Positions 42,126-51,459 of a stretch of 64,000 nucleotides of DNA are shown here, one piece after another. The DNA is from Pedobacter miscanthi (lineage in GTDB: Bacteria; Bacteroidota; Bacteroidia; Sphingobacteriales; Sphingobacteriaceae). The stretch spans positions 27,332 through 91,331 of the forward strand of contig NZ_QNQU01000025.1 in the NCBI RefSeq assembly GCF_003315595.1, written 5' to 3'. Every line of letters begins with the position of its first letter. The stretch's first letter is position 1. A program made the translations under genes and the position numbers. Below the pieces are notes generated by a model. It ran no database searches, was not told the origin of the DNA, and saw only the letters and a program-made list of their open reading frames with translations.

Positions 42126-44510
42126 ATGAAAAAATTAATCCTTCTCCTTTGTTTCTACTTTCCTTTAATCACTTTTGCACAACTGCGTAAAGGCATGGTA
42201 ACCGATAAATCCGGCGAACCGATCGATGGCGTAACCATTAGTCTTCGCCACGCAGACTCCACTATAGCCCTGCAGCTTTCGAAAAACGGATTGTTCAGTT
42301 TCCAACAACCTTTAAAAGGAAGTTATATTTTACTCGCAAGTGCAGTTGGATATAAAAATTTCAACAAAACCGTGAGCCTGCCGTTGGATTCAATAACTAT
42401 TGTAATCACATCCGAAGATAAAACCTTGGAACAGGTAACAGTATCGGCATCAAAACCGGTAATAGAAAGAAAAATCGACCGGGTAATTTTTAACGTAGAA
42501 AACAGCATTGTGGCCAGTGGCGCTACGGTTTGGGATGCATTGGGTAAAGCTCCCGGCGTACAAACACGGTTTGATGGCGGGATAACAGCGAACAATAAAG
42601 GTGTGGTGCTATATATGGACGATAAACCGATCAGATTATCGGGCGAAGATCTGGCTGCGTATCTCCGCAGTTTGCCTTCAGATAACATTGCTAAAATAGA
42701 AATTATTGCCAATCCCACTGCCAGATATGATGCCCAGGGCGGTGCAGTGATCAATATTATTTCCAAAAAGCCAAAAGGCGATGGTTTTAACGTGATACTT
42801 TCTGGTGCCTATACCCAATCAACATACGGTAGTTATAACTCAAGCATGGTATTCAATTATCGTAAAGATAAGCTGAATGTATATGGCAGTTATGGGTATA
42901 GCAGACGTAAAAAAGATCATACAGAAAATGAATATATCATTTATAATGCACCAGGAAGCTATTCTGACTGGAGAAATGAAAAATCAGGTTTACGTCTTGG
43001 GAACGCCAATAGTTATAAAATTGGTGCCGATTACAACCTTACCGATAAACAGGTGATCGGTTTTTTAGTGAATGGCTACAATGGCAACAACAACAGGCCC
43101 AATAATACACTAACCACCATTGTAAATAACCATGCTGCTCAGCCGGATTCTATCCTGCACACCCAAAACTTTTCTGATGGAAAGGCCTATCAGTATAGCT
43201 TTAACTTCAACTATAAGATCAAATTAGACACCAACGGACAGAACATTAATGTGGATATTGATTATGTGCCATATCAGAACAAAAACAACCAGCAAGTAGA
43301 TACTTACGGCACATTGAATAATGGTAGTCTGCTCCCTGATCAGTACCATATTTTTACGCCTTCCAATCAGAATATTGATATCTACTCCGGAAAATTGGAT
43401 TATACCGATAAGTTTTGGGGAAAATGGACGTTTGAATCTGGGCTAAAATACAGCAGTATCCGTACGCGTAACAGTTTCGATTTCTATAATAATCCATCCA
43501 CAGGTCCCGAACTGATAAGCAGCCGTAGCGACCGTTTTGAATATTCCGAAAACATATCAGCCATTTATGCCAGTCTTACAGGAGATGTGGGTAAGTGGAG
43601 TTTCGAAGGTGGTTTGCGTGGCGAATATACCCGCACAAATGGTAAGTCGATTGTGTTAAATAGTAACAACCACAACAACTATTTTAAGCTTTTCCCAACA
43701 CTTTTTGTGGTTTATAAAATCAATAAAAACAACGAAATTAACCTCACTTACAACTCGAGGATCAGCAGGCCTGAATACTGGAGGCTTAACCCTTTTAAAT
43801 CTTACACCAGCCCGTACACTTACCTGGAGGGAAACCCGGCATTGCAACCCGCCTTCATTTACAATGGCGAACTGGGTTATACTTATAAACAACAATACAA
43901 CATTTCATTTTATCTGAGGCGGACGGTTGATTATTTCAGTAATATCAGTGTACAGGATAATATCTCAAAACTCTTTTATGATACGCAACGAAATCTAGAC
44001 CTGAGCCAGGAAATGGGTTTTGCAGCTTCTTTTCCTATTAAACCAGCTTCGTGGTGGGAAATTAACAACTATGCGCAGGGTTCTTACCGGCTGGAAAAGT
44101 CGGGATATTTGCAAGCCCGTTACGATTACCATGTTTGGGGCATTTACTTAAGTTCTAACCACGCCTTTACACTACATAAAACGCAGGGTTTAAAAGCAGA
44201 AATCAGTGCCTGGTATTCTTCACCTACCATACAGGGTATTTATAAACTTGCAAAACTTTATGATGTAAGCGCCGGTGTGAGTAAAAGTATGTTTAACAAA
44301 AAAGGCACTTTAAGGTTGGCGGTAAACGATATATTCTATGGCAATGCCTATCGCATTGACGTAAACTATCAAAACCAGCTCAATGGCTTTTATGAAAAAA
44401 ATGATACGCGCAGTGCAACTTTAAGTTTCTCATACCGTTTGGGAGGAAATCCGACAGCAGCCAGAAAAAGAACTTCGGCCAGTGAAGAGGAAAAGAAACG
44501 GACGCAATAA
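42126..44510 (+). CDS. TonB-dependent receptor-like outer membrane beta-barrel protein
   Basis: A 794-residue protein with a signal peptide (ending TFA), a carboxypeptidase-regulatory-like domain (about 20-100), a plug (about 105-215, with VSASKPVIERKIDRVIFNVE, WDALGKAPGVQ and IEIIANPTARYDAQGGAVIN) and an outer-membrane beta-barrel family domain with many aromatic strands. Such receptors lack the SusC N-terminal features and have no adjacent SusD here. The C-terminus is a Lys/Glu-rich tail rather than the usual barrel-ending aromatic residue; the last barrel strand is ATLSFSYRLGG. Likely controlled by the divergent two-component system. Confidence 0.9.
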   Translation: MKKLILLLCFYFPLITFAQLRKGMVTDKSGEPIDGVTISLRHADSTIALQLSKNGLFSFQQPLKGSYILLASAVGYKNFNKTVSLPLDSITIVITSEDKTLEQVTVSASKPVIERKIDRVIFNVENSIVASGATVWDALGKAPGVQTRFDGGITANNKGVVLYMDDKPIRLSGEDLAAYLRSLPSDNIAKIEIIANPTARYDAQGGAVINIISKKPKGDGFNVILSGAYTQSTYGSYNSSMVFNYRKDKLNVYGSYGYSRRKKDHTENEYIIYNAPGSYSDWRNEKSGLRLGNANSYKIGADYNLTDKQVIGFLVNGYNGNNNRPNNTLTTIVNNHAAQPDSILHTQNFSDGKAYQYSFNFNYKIKLDTNGQNINVDIDYVPYQNKNNQQVDTYGTLNNGSLLPDQYHIFTPSNQNIDIYSGKLDYTDKFWGKWTFESGLKYSSIRTRNSFDFYNNPSTGPELISSRSDRFEYSENISAIYASLTGDVGKWSFEGGLRGEYTRTNGKSIVLNSNNHNNYFKLFPTLFVVYKINKNNEINLTYNSRISRPEYWRLNPFKSYTSPYTYLEGNPALQPAFIYNGELGYTYKQQYNISFYLRRTVDYFSNISVQDNISKLFYDTQRNLDLSQEMGFAASFPIKPASWWEINNYAQGSYRLEKSGYLQARYDYHVWGIYLSSNHAFTLHKTQGLKAEISAWYSSPTIQGIYKLAKLYDVSAGVSKSMFNKKGTLRLAVNDIFYGNAYRIDVNYQNQLNGFYEKNDTRSATLSFSYRLGGNPTAARKRTSASEEEKKRTQ

Positions 44511-44764
44511 ACCAGATTTGATAATGATTATTGAAAAAATGGTCTAGAATCTGCTTGATGAAATCGTTCTGTTATGCTGTCTTGAATATCCTCGAATTAA
44601 TATCTTTTTTGGCATGAAAAACCCTGAAATTAATTGCCATTGACAGACTGTCGTCCTCTCGACTGGAACGCAGTGGAATGGAGAGATCTATCACGAGATA
44701 GATTTCTTAACTAAGTAATCCCGTAACTCTTAACGGAGCACAACCACATAAAAAAATATTTCAC
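44511..44764. other. Spacer between convergent barrel and AraC genes
   Basis: Contains a truncated copy of palindromic repeat family A (44652-44707) and otherwise plain AT-rich sequence. No terminator hairpin with a clear T-run was found. Confidence 0.5.
44652..44707. repeat. Palindromic repeat family A, partial copy 3
   Basis: Left half only: CGTCCTCTCGACTGGAACGC, then GGAGAGATCTATC and GAGATAGATTTCT. The outer right arm is missing, so only the inner hairpin remains. Confidence 0.7.
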
Positions 44765-45604
44765 TCAACTCGCCACCAAACTCCTGTAGGCTTTAAGGCT
44801 CATCCCCTTTTGCGATTTAAAAAACTTGTTCAAATGGCTTTCATCGGTAAAACCAAGTTCGAAAGCAATTTCATTAATCCGCATATCGCTAAAACGCAAA
44901 CGCGCTTCGATCAGTTTGATCCTTAAATTGGCAATGTACTGCTGTAGCGTTTCTTTGGTTTGCTTTTTAAAATACTTACCAAAATAATTTTCAGAAATCC
45001 CGAATTCAGCACTCAGCTTTTCGGCCCTCAGTTTCTCCGGATTATAGATATTCGCCTGTATATAGTTTAACAGATCAAGTGTTTTCTGTTCCGAATCTTC
45101 CTTAATGCTGGCAGGCAGGTATTTGGCAATGTTACGTGCTACCAGCACAATCATGGTATCGACCATTTTGGTGATCAGCTCTTTATTGTAAAGATCACGG
45201 TTTACATATTCCGCAATCATGGCCTCAATCAGCGATTTAACTAAGGGTTTATCTGAAAAATTTTTAAGGATACAACCTGGCTGGTGACTGGCATTCTGAA
45301 GGATATATTCCAATCTTTTCACATCATCCGTATGAAAATCCTTAGAGCGCAGATAAACATTCCCGAAACGCAGAAAGAAAAATTCTGTCGTATTTTCAAT
45401 ATCGAACGAATGGCAATCATCGGGTGTAATCAGGAACATGTGTCCGGCACGGTAATCGAACTTGTTATTATTGATACATTGTTTACCACTGCCCGACAAA
45501 ACATAAACCAGTTCGAAAAACAAGTGTTTATGCCCATATTTCGGACATTCATCGAGCTTTTGATAAACAATTTCGTAGGGTTCGTATAAAGTTTCTTTAA
45601 TCAT
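44765..45604 (-). CDS. AraC-family transcriptional regulator
   Basis: A 279-residue regulator with an N-terminal cupin-like sensor domain (about 10-90, HLFFELVYVLSGSGKQCIN and HMFLITPDDCHSF) and a C-terminal double HTH (about 180-276, AEFGISENYFGKYFKKQTKE, then NEIAFELGFTDESHLNKFFK). It is divergent from an MDR-type oxidoreductase 123 bases away, its most likely target, and a TAAATTTG promoter element lies 18-25 bases before its start. Confidence 0.92.
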   Translation of the reverse strand: MIKETLYEPYEIVYQKLDECPKYGHKHLFFELVYVLSGSGKQCINNNKFDYRAGHMFLITPDDCHSFDIENTTEFFFLRFGNVYLRSKDFHTDDVKRLEYILQNASHQPGCILKNFSDKPLVKSLIEAMIAEYVNRDLYNKELITKMVDTMIVLVARNIAKYLPASIKEDSEQKTLDLLNYIQANIYNPEKLRAEKLSAEFGISENYFGKYFKKQTKETLQQYIANLRIKLIEARLRFSDMRINEIAFELGFTDESHLNKFFKSQKGMSLKAYRSLVAS

Positions 45605-45621
45605 GCTACAAAAACCAGGCG

Positions 45622-45682
45622 CAAATTTACTAATTAATAGCGAATTTATACCGGATTATAAAACCATATCGGTTTATATTTG
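45622..45682. promoter_or_regulatory. Divergent promoter pair, AraC regulator / oxidoreductase
   Basis: Minus strand: exact TAAATTTG at 45629-45622, 18 bases before the regulator ATG. Plus strand: exact TATATTTG at 45675-45682, 44 bases before the oxidoreductase ATG. Neither has a perfect TTTG at -33, as is common for activator-dependent promoters. The atatcggtttatat stretch between could bind the regulator. Confidence 0.55.
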
Positions 45683-45726
45683 CTATATAAAAAAGAATAA
45701 ATTAGTATTAAAATAATCAGTAAACC

Positions 45727-46740
45727 ATGAAAGCAATAGGATTTAAAACCTCACTACCCATAAACGAAAGCGAAAGTTTTATCGAATTTGAAACACCCGT
45801 TCCACAAGCAAAAGGACGCGATATCCTTGTCAAGATCAAAGCCATCAGTGTAAACCCCGTTGATTTTAAAATCCGCCAGAACAGCGCGAAAGACACCGTA
45901 CTAGAAAACCCAAAAGTAATTGGCTGGGATGCCGTTGGGACAGTAGAAGAAATTGGCGATGGAATAACATTTTTTAAACCCGGAGACGAAGTTTATTATG
46001 CCGGTGACCTTACCCGCAGTGGCTCAAACGCCGAATACCAACTGGTTGATGAACGCATTGTTGGACTAAAACCAAAAACTTTGAGTATTGCCGAAGCAGC
46101 AGCCATGCCATTAACTGCACTTACGGCATGGGAATCACTTTACGACCGTATCCGGATCAGCGAACAAAAAGACAAAGGAAAAAGCATTTTGATTATTGGT
46201 GGCGCAGGTGGCGTAGGTTCGATTGCGATACAGCTTGCCAAAAAAGTAAGTGGTTTAAAAGTAATTACCACAGCCTCAAGGCCAGAAACAAAAGAGTGGT
46301 GTAAAGCCATGGGTGCTGATGTGGTGGTAGATCATAAAAACCTGGTTGAAGAAGTACATGCTGCAGGTTTTAACGAGGTAGATTTCATCCTCGATTTTGT
46401 TGACCTTAACAGTTATTGGGATGCAATAGTGGAACTGATTAAACCACAGGGCCATATTGTATCCATCACTGGTTCAGCCACTCCGATCGCTTTAAACAAG
46501 TTGAAAAATAAAAGTGTTACTTTTTCGTGGGAGCTGATGTACACCCGTTCGATGTTCCAAACAGACGATATAGAAGAACAACATCAGATTCTAAATCAGG
46601 TTGCCGAACTTCTGGATAAAGGAGAAATCAAAACCACGCTGAAACAAACATTGAAAGGATTTACCGTAGAAAACTTAAAAGAAGCACACCGTTTGCTCGA
46701 AAGTGGTAAAACGATTGGTAAAGTGGTGATTGAATATTAG
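45727..46740 (+). CDS. MDR-family zinc-independent alcohol dehydrogenase / quinone oxidoreductase
   Basis: A 337-residue medium-chain dehydrogenase/reductase. It has the GroES-like N-terminal half (ILVKIKAISVNPVDFKIRQN, KVIGWDAVGTVEEIG), MPLTALTAWESLYD and a Rossmann motif IIGGAGGVGSIAIQLAK. The Cys and His ligands of catalytic zinc are absent, consistent with the zinc-independent ZADH/quinone oxidoreductase group that reduces quinones or enones with NADPH. Divergent from the AraC regulator. Confidence 0.9.
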   Translation: MKAIGFKTSLPINESESFIEFETPVPQAKGRDILVKIKAISVNPVDFKIRQNSAKDTVLENPKVIGWDAVGTVEEIGDGITFFKPGDEVYYAGDLTRSGSNAEYQLVDERIVGLKPKTLSIAEAAAMPLTALTAWESLYDRIRISEQKDKGKSILIIGGAGGVGSIAIQLAKKVSGLKVITTASRPETKEWCKAMGADVVVDHKNLVEEVHAAGFNEVDFILDFVDLNSYWDAIVELIKPQGHIVSITGSATPIALNKLKNKSVTFSWELMYTRSMFQTDDIEEQHQILNQVAELLDKGEIKTTLKQTLKGFTVENLKEAHRLLESGKTIGKVVIEY

Positions 46741-46752
46741 TATCTCAAGGGC

Positions 46753-46837
46753 CGTCATCTCGACTGAAGCGCAGCGAAACGGAGAGATCTATCCCGAGTA
46801 GATTTCTCCACTTCGTTATACTCCGCTCGAAATGACG
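46753..46837. repeat. Palindromic repeat family A, copy 4
   Basis: Full-length 85-bp copy: CGTCATCTCGACTGAAGCGC at the left and GCTCGAAATGACG at the right, with inner GGAGAGATCTAT and GTAGATTTCTCC. It follows the oxidoreductase gene by 13 bases. Confidence 0.85.
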
Positions 46838-46883
46838 ATATAAGGGAGTTTCGCTGACGATAATTTGTGAGGAATTAAACAAT

Positions 46884-46920
46884 AAAAAAAGAGAGAAGCT
46901 ATCTAAACTACTCTCTTTTT
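46884..46920. terminator. Bidirectional intrinsic terminator
   Basis: AAAAAAAGAGAG and CTCTCTTTTT pair across a 17-base loop, with A and T runs on the outside. It lies between the convergent oxidoreductase and response regulator genes. Confidence 0.75.
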
Positions 46921-46934
46921 AATATTTTGCTTTC

Positions 46935-47324
46935 TTAAACTGTAGTTCTGTTTTCCGAACTTCTTTTTAACTGTGCATTAATACGTTCCAGAACATCATC
47001 TATATCGAAAGGTTTACTAATGTAATCATCCGCCAATGCATCAATAGCTTTTTGCTCGCTGTTATTTTGTGCAGACATTACAATAATCGGGATGTGTTTG
47101 GTAAAAATATCGTTTTTTAAATCTTCACAGATTTCTGCCCCATTTCCGTCAGGTAACATTACATCCAACAGGAAAAGATCAGGCATTGCATCCTGGATAT
47201 TCTTTTTAAGCTCTGCAAACGATGATGAAAGCTGTAGCTCAAAACCTTCTTCCTTTAACAGTATTTCAATAACGTTTCTGATCTCCTGATCGTCTTCTAA
47301 AATGTGTATTCGTTTTTTTTCCAT
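46935..47324 (-). CDS. Stand-alone receiver-domain response regulator
   Basis: A 129-residue CheY-like receiver with no output domain: acidic pair in EDDQE, phosphoacceptor Asp54 in FLLDVMLPDGNG, Thr/Ser switch in IIVMSAQNN and Lys in DYISKPFDI. The start is ATG 47322-47324 (a TTG two codons upstream is less likely). It follows glpR on the same strand with a 44-base gap. A cognate kinase is not adjacent; a phosphorelay or protein-interaction role is possible. Confidence 0.9.
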   Translation of the reverse strand: MEKKRIHILEDDQEIRNVIEILLKEEGFELQLSSSFAELKKNIQDAMPDLFLLDVMLPDGNGAEICEDLKNDIFTKHIPIIVMSAQNNSEQKAIDALADDYISKPFDIDDVLERINAQLKRSSENRTTV

Positions 47325-47368
47325 GTTCAAATTAATATGTTTGGGATATACCGCCGGCGTGGAATGCG

Positions 47369-48133
47369 CTACACGATAGTAACAGTAACACCCAAACCTT
47401 CTAAATGTTTTACAATTTGTTCAGAAATTCCTTTATCCGTAATAATATGGTCAATTTCCTCTAATCCGCATATCTTTCCAAAGCCTCTTTTTCCAAATTT
47501 GGTCGAATCGGCCAGTACAATTGTTCTTTGCGACGCACCGATCATTTTACGGTTTAAATGTGCCTCCATGGCGTTCGTTGTAGTTAATCCGAAATCAAGA
47601 TCAATCCCGTCAACCCCTAAAAACAGTTTATTGAAATAAAAATCCTGTAACACCTGCTCGGCGTAAGCACCCATTACGGATGATGAACTTTTTCTGAGCA
47701 AACCGCCGAGTTGTATTACTTCTATGCTTGGTTCGCGCATCAATTCTAAAGCAACATTTAATGCAGAAGTAACCACCGTTAAACTACTTGCAGGCGCAAT
47801 ATTTTTGGCAAAATAGAGTACCGTTGTGCCTGAGGCGATTACGATAGAATCATTATCATTCAACAGGGCTGCAGCAGCGATACCAATTTTATTCTTTTCG
47901 GTAGACTGTATTTTTTCTTTCTCGTTAACCGGACGATCAACCGTGTATGGGTTGTTTACCGTAGCGCCACCATGCGTTCTAAACAATAAACTTTTATCTT
48001 CAAGCAGTTTTAAGTCCTTTCTTATTGTTACAGACGAAACTTTCAGTTCCTTACATAAATCAACCACGTTTATATATTGATCGCGTTGCAGGCGACTTAA
48101 AATAAACTGGTGCCTTTCAGCCAAATTCATCAT
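47369..48133 (-). CDS. glpR: DeoR-family repressor of glycerol genes (GlpR-like)
   Basis: A 254-residue DeoR regulator: HTH at about 5-58 (RHQFILSRLQRDQYINVVDL, CKELKVSSVTIRKDLKLLED), then a DeoR C-terminal sensor domain (about 75-235, GIAAAALLNDNDSIVIASGT and FLGVDGIDLDFGLTTTN) that binds phosphorylated sugars. In GlpR the ligand is glycerol-3-phosphate. Divergent position next to glpD-glpK-glpF makes GlpR the likely identity. Starts are tandem ATGs at 48133 and 48130; the longer open frame to 48175 is not needed. Confidence 0.87.
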   Translation of the reverse strand: MMNLAERHQFILSRLQRDQYINVVDLCKELKVSSVTIRKDLKLLEDKSLLFRTHGGATVNNPYTVDRPVNEKEKIQSTEKNKIGIAAAALLNDNDSIVIASGTTVLYFAKNIAPASSLTVVTSALNVALELMREPSIEVIQLGGLLRKSSSSVMGAYAEQVLQDFYFNKLFLGVDGIDLDFGLTTTNAMEAHLNRKMIGASQRTIVLADSTKFGKRGFGKICGLEEIDHIITDKGISEQIVKHLEGLGVTVTIV

Positions 48134-48231
48134 AGTATATTTAATTAGCAGGCTGCAAATTAGCAATAAAAACAATCTTTAAAATATTTTGAACAAATAA
48201 TTAATAAATTTTTAACAGAGATATTTTATTA

Positions 48232-48268
48232 TTTCGATCAATATTTCGTATAATTACATATTGTTTCG
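48232..48268. promoter_or_regulatory. Candidate GlpR operator with TTTCG repeats
   Basis: Three direct TTTCG motifs at 48232-48236, 48244-48248 and 48264-48268, within the 158-bp glpR/glpD spacer and 24-60 bases before the glpD ATG. TTCG-containing repeats are the core of GlpR sites in proteobacteria. Assigning them to this repressor is an inference. Confidence 0.5.
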
Positions 48269-48291
48269 TTTTATTACTTTTACAAATCAGA

Positions 48292-49860
48292 ATGAAAAGA
48301 CTACATCAGCCACAAATCGCAGATAACGTAAATTGGGACCTGATTATCATTGGTGGCGGGGCAACGGGATTGGGCACAGCACTGGATGCAGCAAGCCGTG
48401 GTTTTAAAACTTTATTGGTAGAGCAGGCTGATTTTGCAAAAGGAACCTCAAGCAGAAGTACCAAACTGGTACATGGCGGCGTAAGATACCTTGCACAGGG
48501 CGATATCGGCCTGGTAAGGCATGCACTCAAAGAGCGTGGCCTATTACAACAGAACGCTAAACATCTGGTACATAAAGAAGCATTCCTGATCCCCTGTTAC
48601 GATTGGTTTTCAGTGATCAAATATTTAACCGGACTTACATTATACGATTGGCTTGCGGGCAAATACAGTTTCGGCAAATCTAAATATTTTTCTAAAAAAG
48701 AAACCCTTGCTATGATGCCGGGCATTAAAGAAAAAGGCCTGAAAGGTAGTATCCGATATTATGATGGGAAATTCGATGATGCCCGTTTAGCGATTAATAT
48801 TGCCCAAACCGCTATCGAAAAAGGAGCCTTTTTGTTAAATTATACCAAAGTGACCGGATTATTAAAAGATGGCGAAACGGTAACAGGAATTGAAACAGAA
48901 GATGCAATTACAGGTGTAAAAGCCAGTTATCATGGTAAAGTGGTAATTAACGCAACCGGTGTTTTTGTTGATGACATTCTGCAGATGAACAATCCCAATT
49001 CTAAAAGAATGGTTCGCCCGAGCCAGGGTGTGCATGTAGTATTGGAAAAAAGTTTCCTGAATAGCGAATCGGCTTTAATGATCCCCAAAACCTCTGATGG
49101 CCGTGTATTATTTGCTGTTCCATGGCACGATCATTTACTTGTGGGCACTACCGACACCCCATTAGATGAGCACAGCCTCGAACCAAGGGCACTAAAAGAA
49201 GAAGTGGATTTTATTATGGCTACTGCCGCCAGCTATTTTAACCGTAAACCTTTGGAAAATGATATTTTGAGCGTATTTTCCGGTCTGCGCCCACTGGCAG
49301 CACCAACAAATGGCGATGGGAACAGCACAAAAGAAATCAGCCGCGACCATAAACTAATTGTTTCGGCCAAAGGATTAATCACCATAACTGGTGGAAAATG
49401 GACCACTTATCGCCGCATGGCTGAAGAAACAGTTAATCTGGTCATTACCCATGCAGGCTTAACGCCAAAAGCCTGTGTAACCAAAAATTTAAGCATTCAT
49501 GGGAGTATCCCTGTTGAAGAAAATGATCATTTAGCAATTTATGGATCAGACCGTACTCATATTGAAGCACTTATAAAACAAAACCCGGAACTCAGTGCAA
49601 AACTGCATGCTCTTTTTCCTTTTACTGAAGCTGAAGTAGTTTGGTCTGCAAGGCACGAAATGGCCGAAACCGTAGAAGATATTTTAAGCAGGCGATTAAG
49701 GATATTATTTATCGATGCACAGGCTGCAAAAGATGTAGCGCCTAAAGTTGCCTCGCTCCTGGCCAGAGAATTATCGGCAGATCAACACTGGGAAACCGAA
49801 CAGATTGAAACTTTTAATACATTAGCTGATGGTTATCTTTATCATCAACCTATAAAATAA
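48292..49860 (+). CDS. glpD: Glycerol-3-phosphate dehydrogenase (FAD)
   Basis: A 522-residue flavoprotein. FAD-binding IIGGGATGLGTALDAASRG is near the N-terminus, followed by KGTSSRSTKLVHGGVRYLAQ, GKFDDARLAINIA, RPSQGVHVVLE, WHDHLLVGTTDTP and the GGKWTTYRRMAEE signature. The C-terminal DAO_C-type domain is complete. It oxidises glycerol-3-phosphate to dihydroxyacetone phosphate at the membrane, passing electrons to menaquinone. First gene of the glp cluster, with glpK 34 bases downstream. Confidence 0.96.
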   Translation: MKRLHQPQIADNVNWDLIIIGGGATGLGTALDAASRGFKTLLVEQADFAKGTSSRSTKLVHGGVRYLAQGDIGLVRHALKERGLLQQNAKHLVHKEAFLIPCYDWFSVIKYLTGLTLYDWLAGKYSFGKSKYFSKKETLAMMPGIKEKGLKGSIRYYDGKFDDARLAINIAQTAIEKGAFLLNYTKVTGLLKDGETVTGIETEDAITGVKASYHGKVVINATGVFVDDILQMNNPNSKRMVRPSQGVHVVLEKSFLNSESALMIPKTSDGRVLFAVPWHDHLLVGTTDTPLDEHSLEPRALKEEVDFIMATAASYFNRKPLENDILSVFSGLRPLAAPTNGDGNSTKEISRDHKLIVSAKGLITITGGKWTTYRRMAEETVNLVITHAGLTPKACVTKNLSIHGSIPVEENDHLAIYGSDRTHIEALIKQNPELSAKLHALFPFTEAEVVWSARHEMAETVEDILSRRLRILFIDAQAAKDVAPKVASLLARELSADQHWETEQIETFNTLADGYLYHQPIK

Positions 49861-49894
49861 CCTTGCGGGCATTGCCCAGAACCAAATATTAATT

Positions 49895-51384
49895 ATGAGC
49901 AAGTACATCTTATCTATCGATCAGGGAACCACGAGTTCGAGGGCCATTATTTTTAACCACAATGGTGAAATAGTGGCCATTGCACAAAAAGAATTTACGC
50001 AAATCTATCCTAAGGCCGGATGGGTAGAACACGATCCGATGGAAATCTGGTCGACACAATTGGCCGTTGTAACCGAAGTAATTGTTAAGGCAAGCCTTAC
50101 CGTAAACGATATTAGTGCCATTGGGATTACCAACCAGCGCGAAACCACGGTAGTTTGGGATAAAGAGACCGGATTGCCGATTTATAATGCGATTGTGTGG
50201 CAAGACAGGCGGACTTCTGCCTATTGCGACGAAATTAAGGCTAAAGGTTTAGCTGGCAAAATACAGGATAAAACGGGTTTAATCATCGATTCTTATTTCT
50301 CTGCAACAAAAGCCAGATGGATTTTGGAAAACGTTGAGGGTGCTAGGGAAAAAGCCGAAGCCGGAAAACTGGCTTTCGGAACCATAGATACCTGGCTGAT
50401 CTGGAAATTAACCGCAGGTGATAAACATGTTACCGATGTCACCAATGCTTCGCGTACAATGCTTTACAACATTCATACTTTAAGCTGGGACGATGAGTTG
50501 CTCGAATTGTTCTCCATTCCAAAAGCTATGTTGCCGGAAGTAAAGTCATCGAGCGAGGTTTACGGCGAAACTGCCGGAAGGATTTTGGCGGCTAAAATTC
50601 CAATTGCCGGTATTGCAGGTGATCAGCAATCGGCCCTGTTCGGGCAAATGTGCACCGAAATGGGTATGGTAAAGAACACTTACGGCACAGGTTGTTTTAT
50701 GCTGATGAATATTGGTGAAAAACCAAAAATTTCAGCAAATAACCTACTCACCACCATTGCCTGGCAGATTAATGGTCAGGTAAATTACGCTTTAGAAGGG
50801 AGTATTTTTATTGGGGGAGCGGTTGTGCAGTGGCTTAGAGACGAAATGGGCTTTATTTCCAGATCTGCAGATGTAGAAACGTTGGCTAAAAAAGTAAAAG
50901 ATACCGATGGTGTTTATGTCGTTCCGGCTTTCGCAGGTTTAGGCGCCCCCACTGGGATCAGCATGCCCGCGGCACCATAACGGGTTTAACGCGTGGCACA
51001 AATAAATCGCACATTGCCAGAGCTGCTTTAGAAAGTATTGCCTACCAAACCATGGATGTATTAAAAGCCATGGAAGCCGACGCGGGTGTAAGTATTGCCG
51101 AACTCCGTGTAGATGGTGGCGCAACAAGCAACGACTTATTAATGCAGTTTCAGGCCGACCTGTTGAACTGCAAAGTAATCAGACCTGAAGTAACCGAAGT
51201 TACGGCCATAGGTGCAGCCTATCTTGCCGGGTTAGCTATTGGCTTTTGGGAAAGTATCGACCAGATCCGCGATCAGTGGAAAATAAACAGAACCTTTACG
51301 GCCGAAGAAGGAATAGATAATACTGAAAGAATAAAAGGATGGAACAGGGCAGTAAAAGCAGCCAGGGTTAATGCAGAAGATTAA
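49895..51384 (+). pseudogene. glpK: Glycerol kinase with single-base frameshift
   Basis: Two frames together give a complete glycerol kinase of about 496 residues. The first part (49895-50980) has the N-terminal YILSIDQGTTSSRAIIF, GWVEHDPMEIW, NQRETTVVWDKETG and IAGDQQSALFGQM, and runs correctly to VPAFAGLGAP; it then reads 9 wrong residues to a stop. The next frame continues the conserved YWDQHARGTITGLTRGT segment from 50953, lacking one base (the T of the Tyr codon) right after a run of five C at 50946-50950. It includes RVDGGATSNDLLMQFQAD to the end. A true frameshift would remove the ATP-binding C-terminal part and block glycerol use; a sequencing error is the main alternative, since glpD and glpF are intact. 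Confidence 0.9.
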
Positions 51385-51459
51385 CAGTAAGTCGTCACCC
51401 TGAATTTAGTTCAGGGTCTTTTATTTCTGAATTATAAATTTTAAATCGCTTAAATTATT

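Noticed and set aside
42323..42766. 147-codon minus-strand frame inside the outer-membrane barrel gene
   Set aside because: Shadow of the receptor's plug domain; peptide has no signal or recognisable fold.
51052..51384. Separate gene for a glycerol kinase C-terminal domain
   Set aside because: Its frame continues upstream into conserved glycerol kinase sequence to the frameshift at 50950, so it is part of one broken gene.
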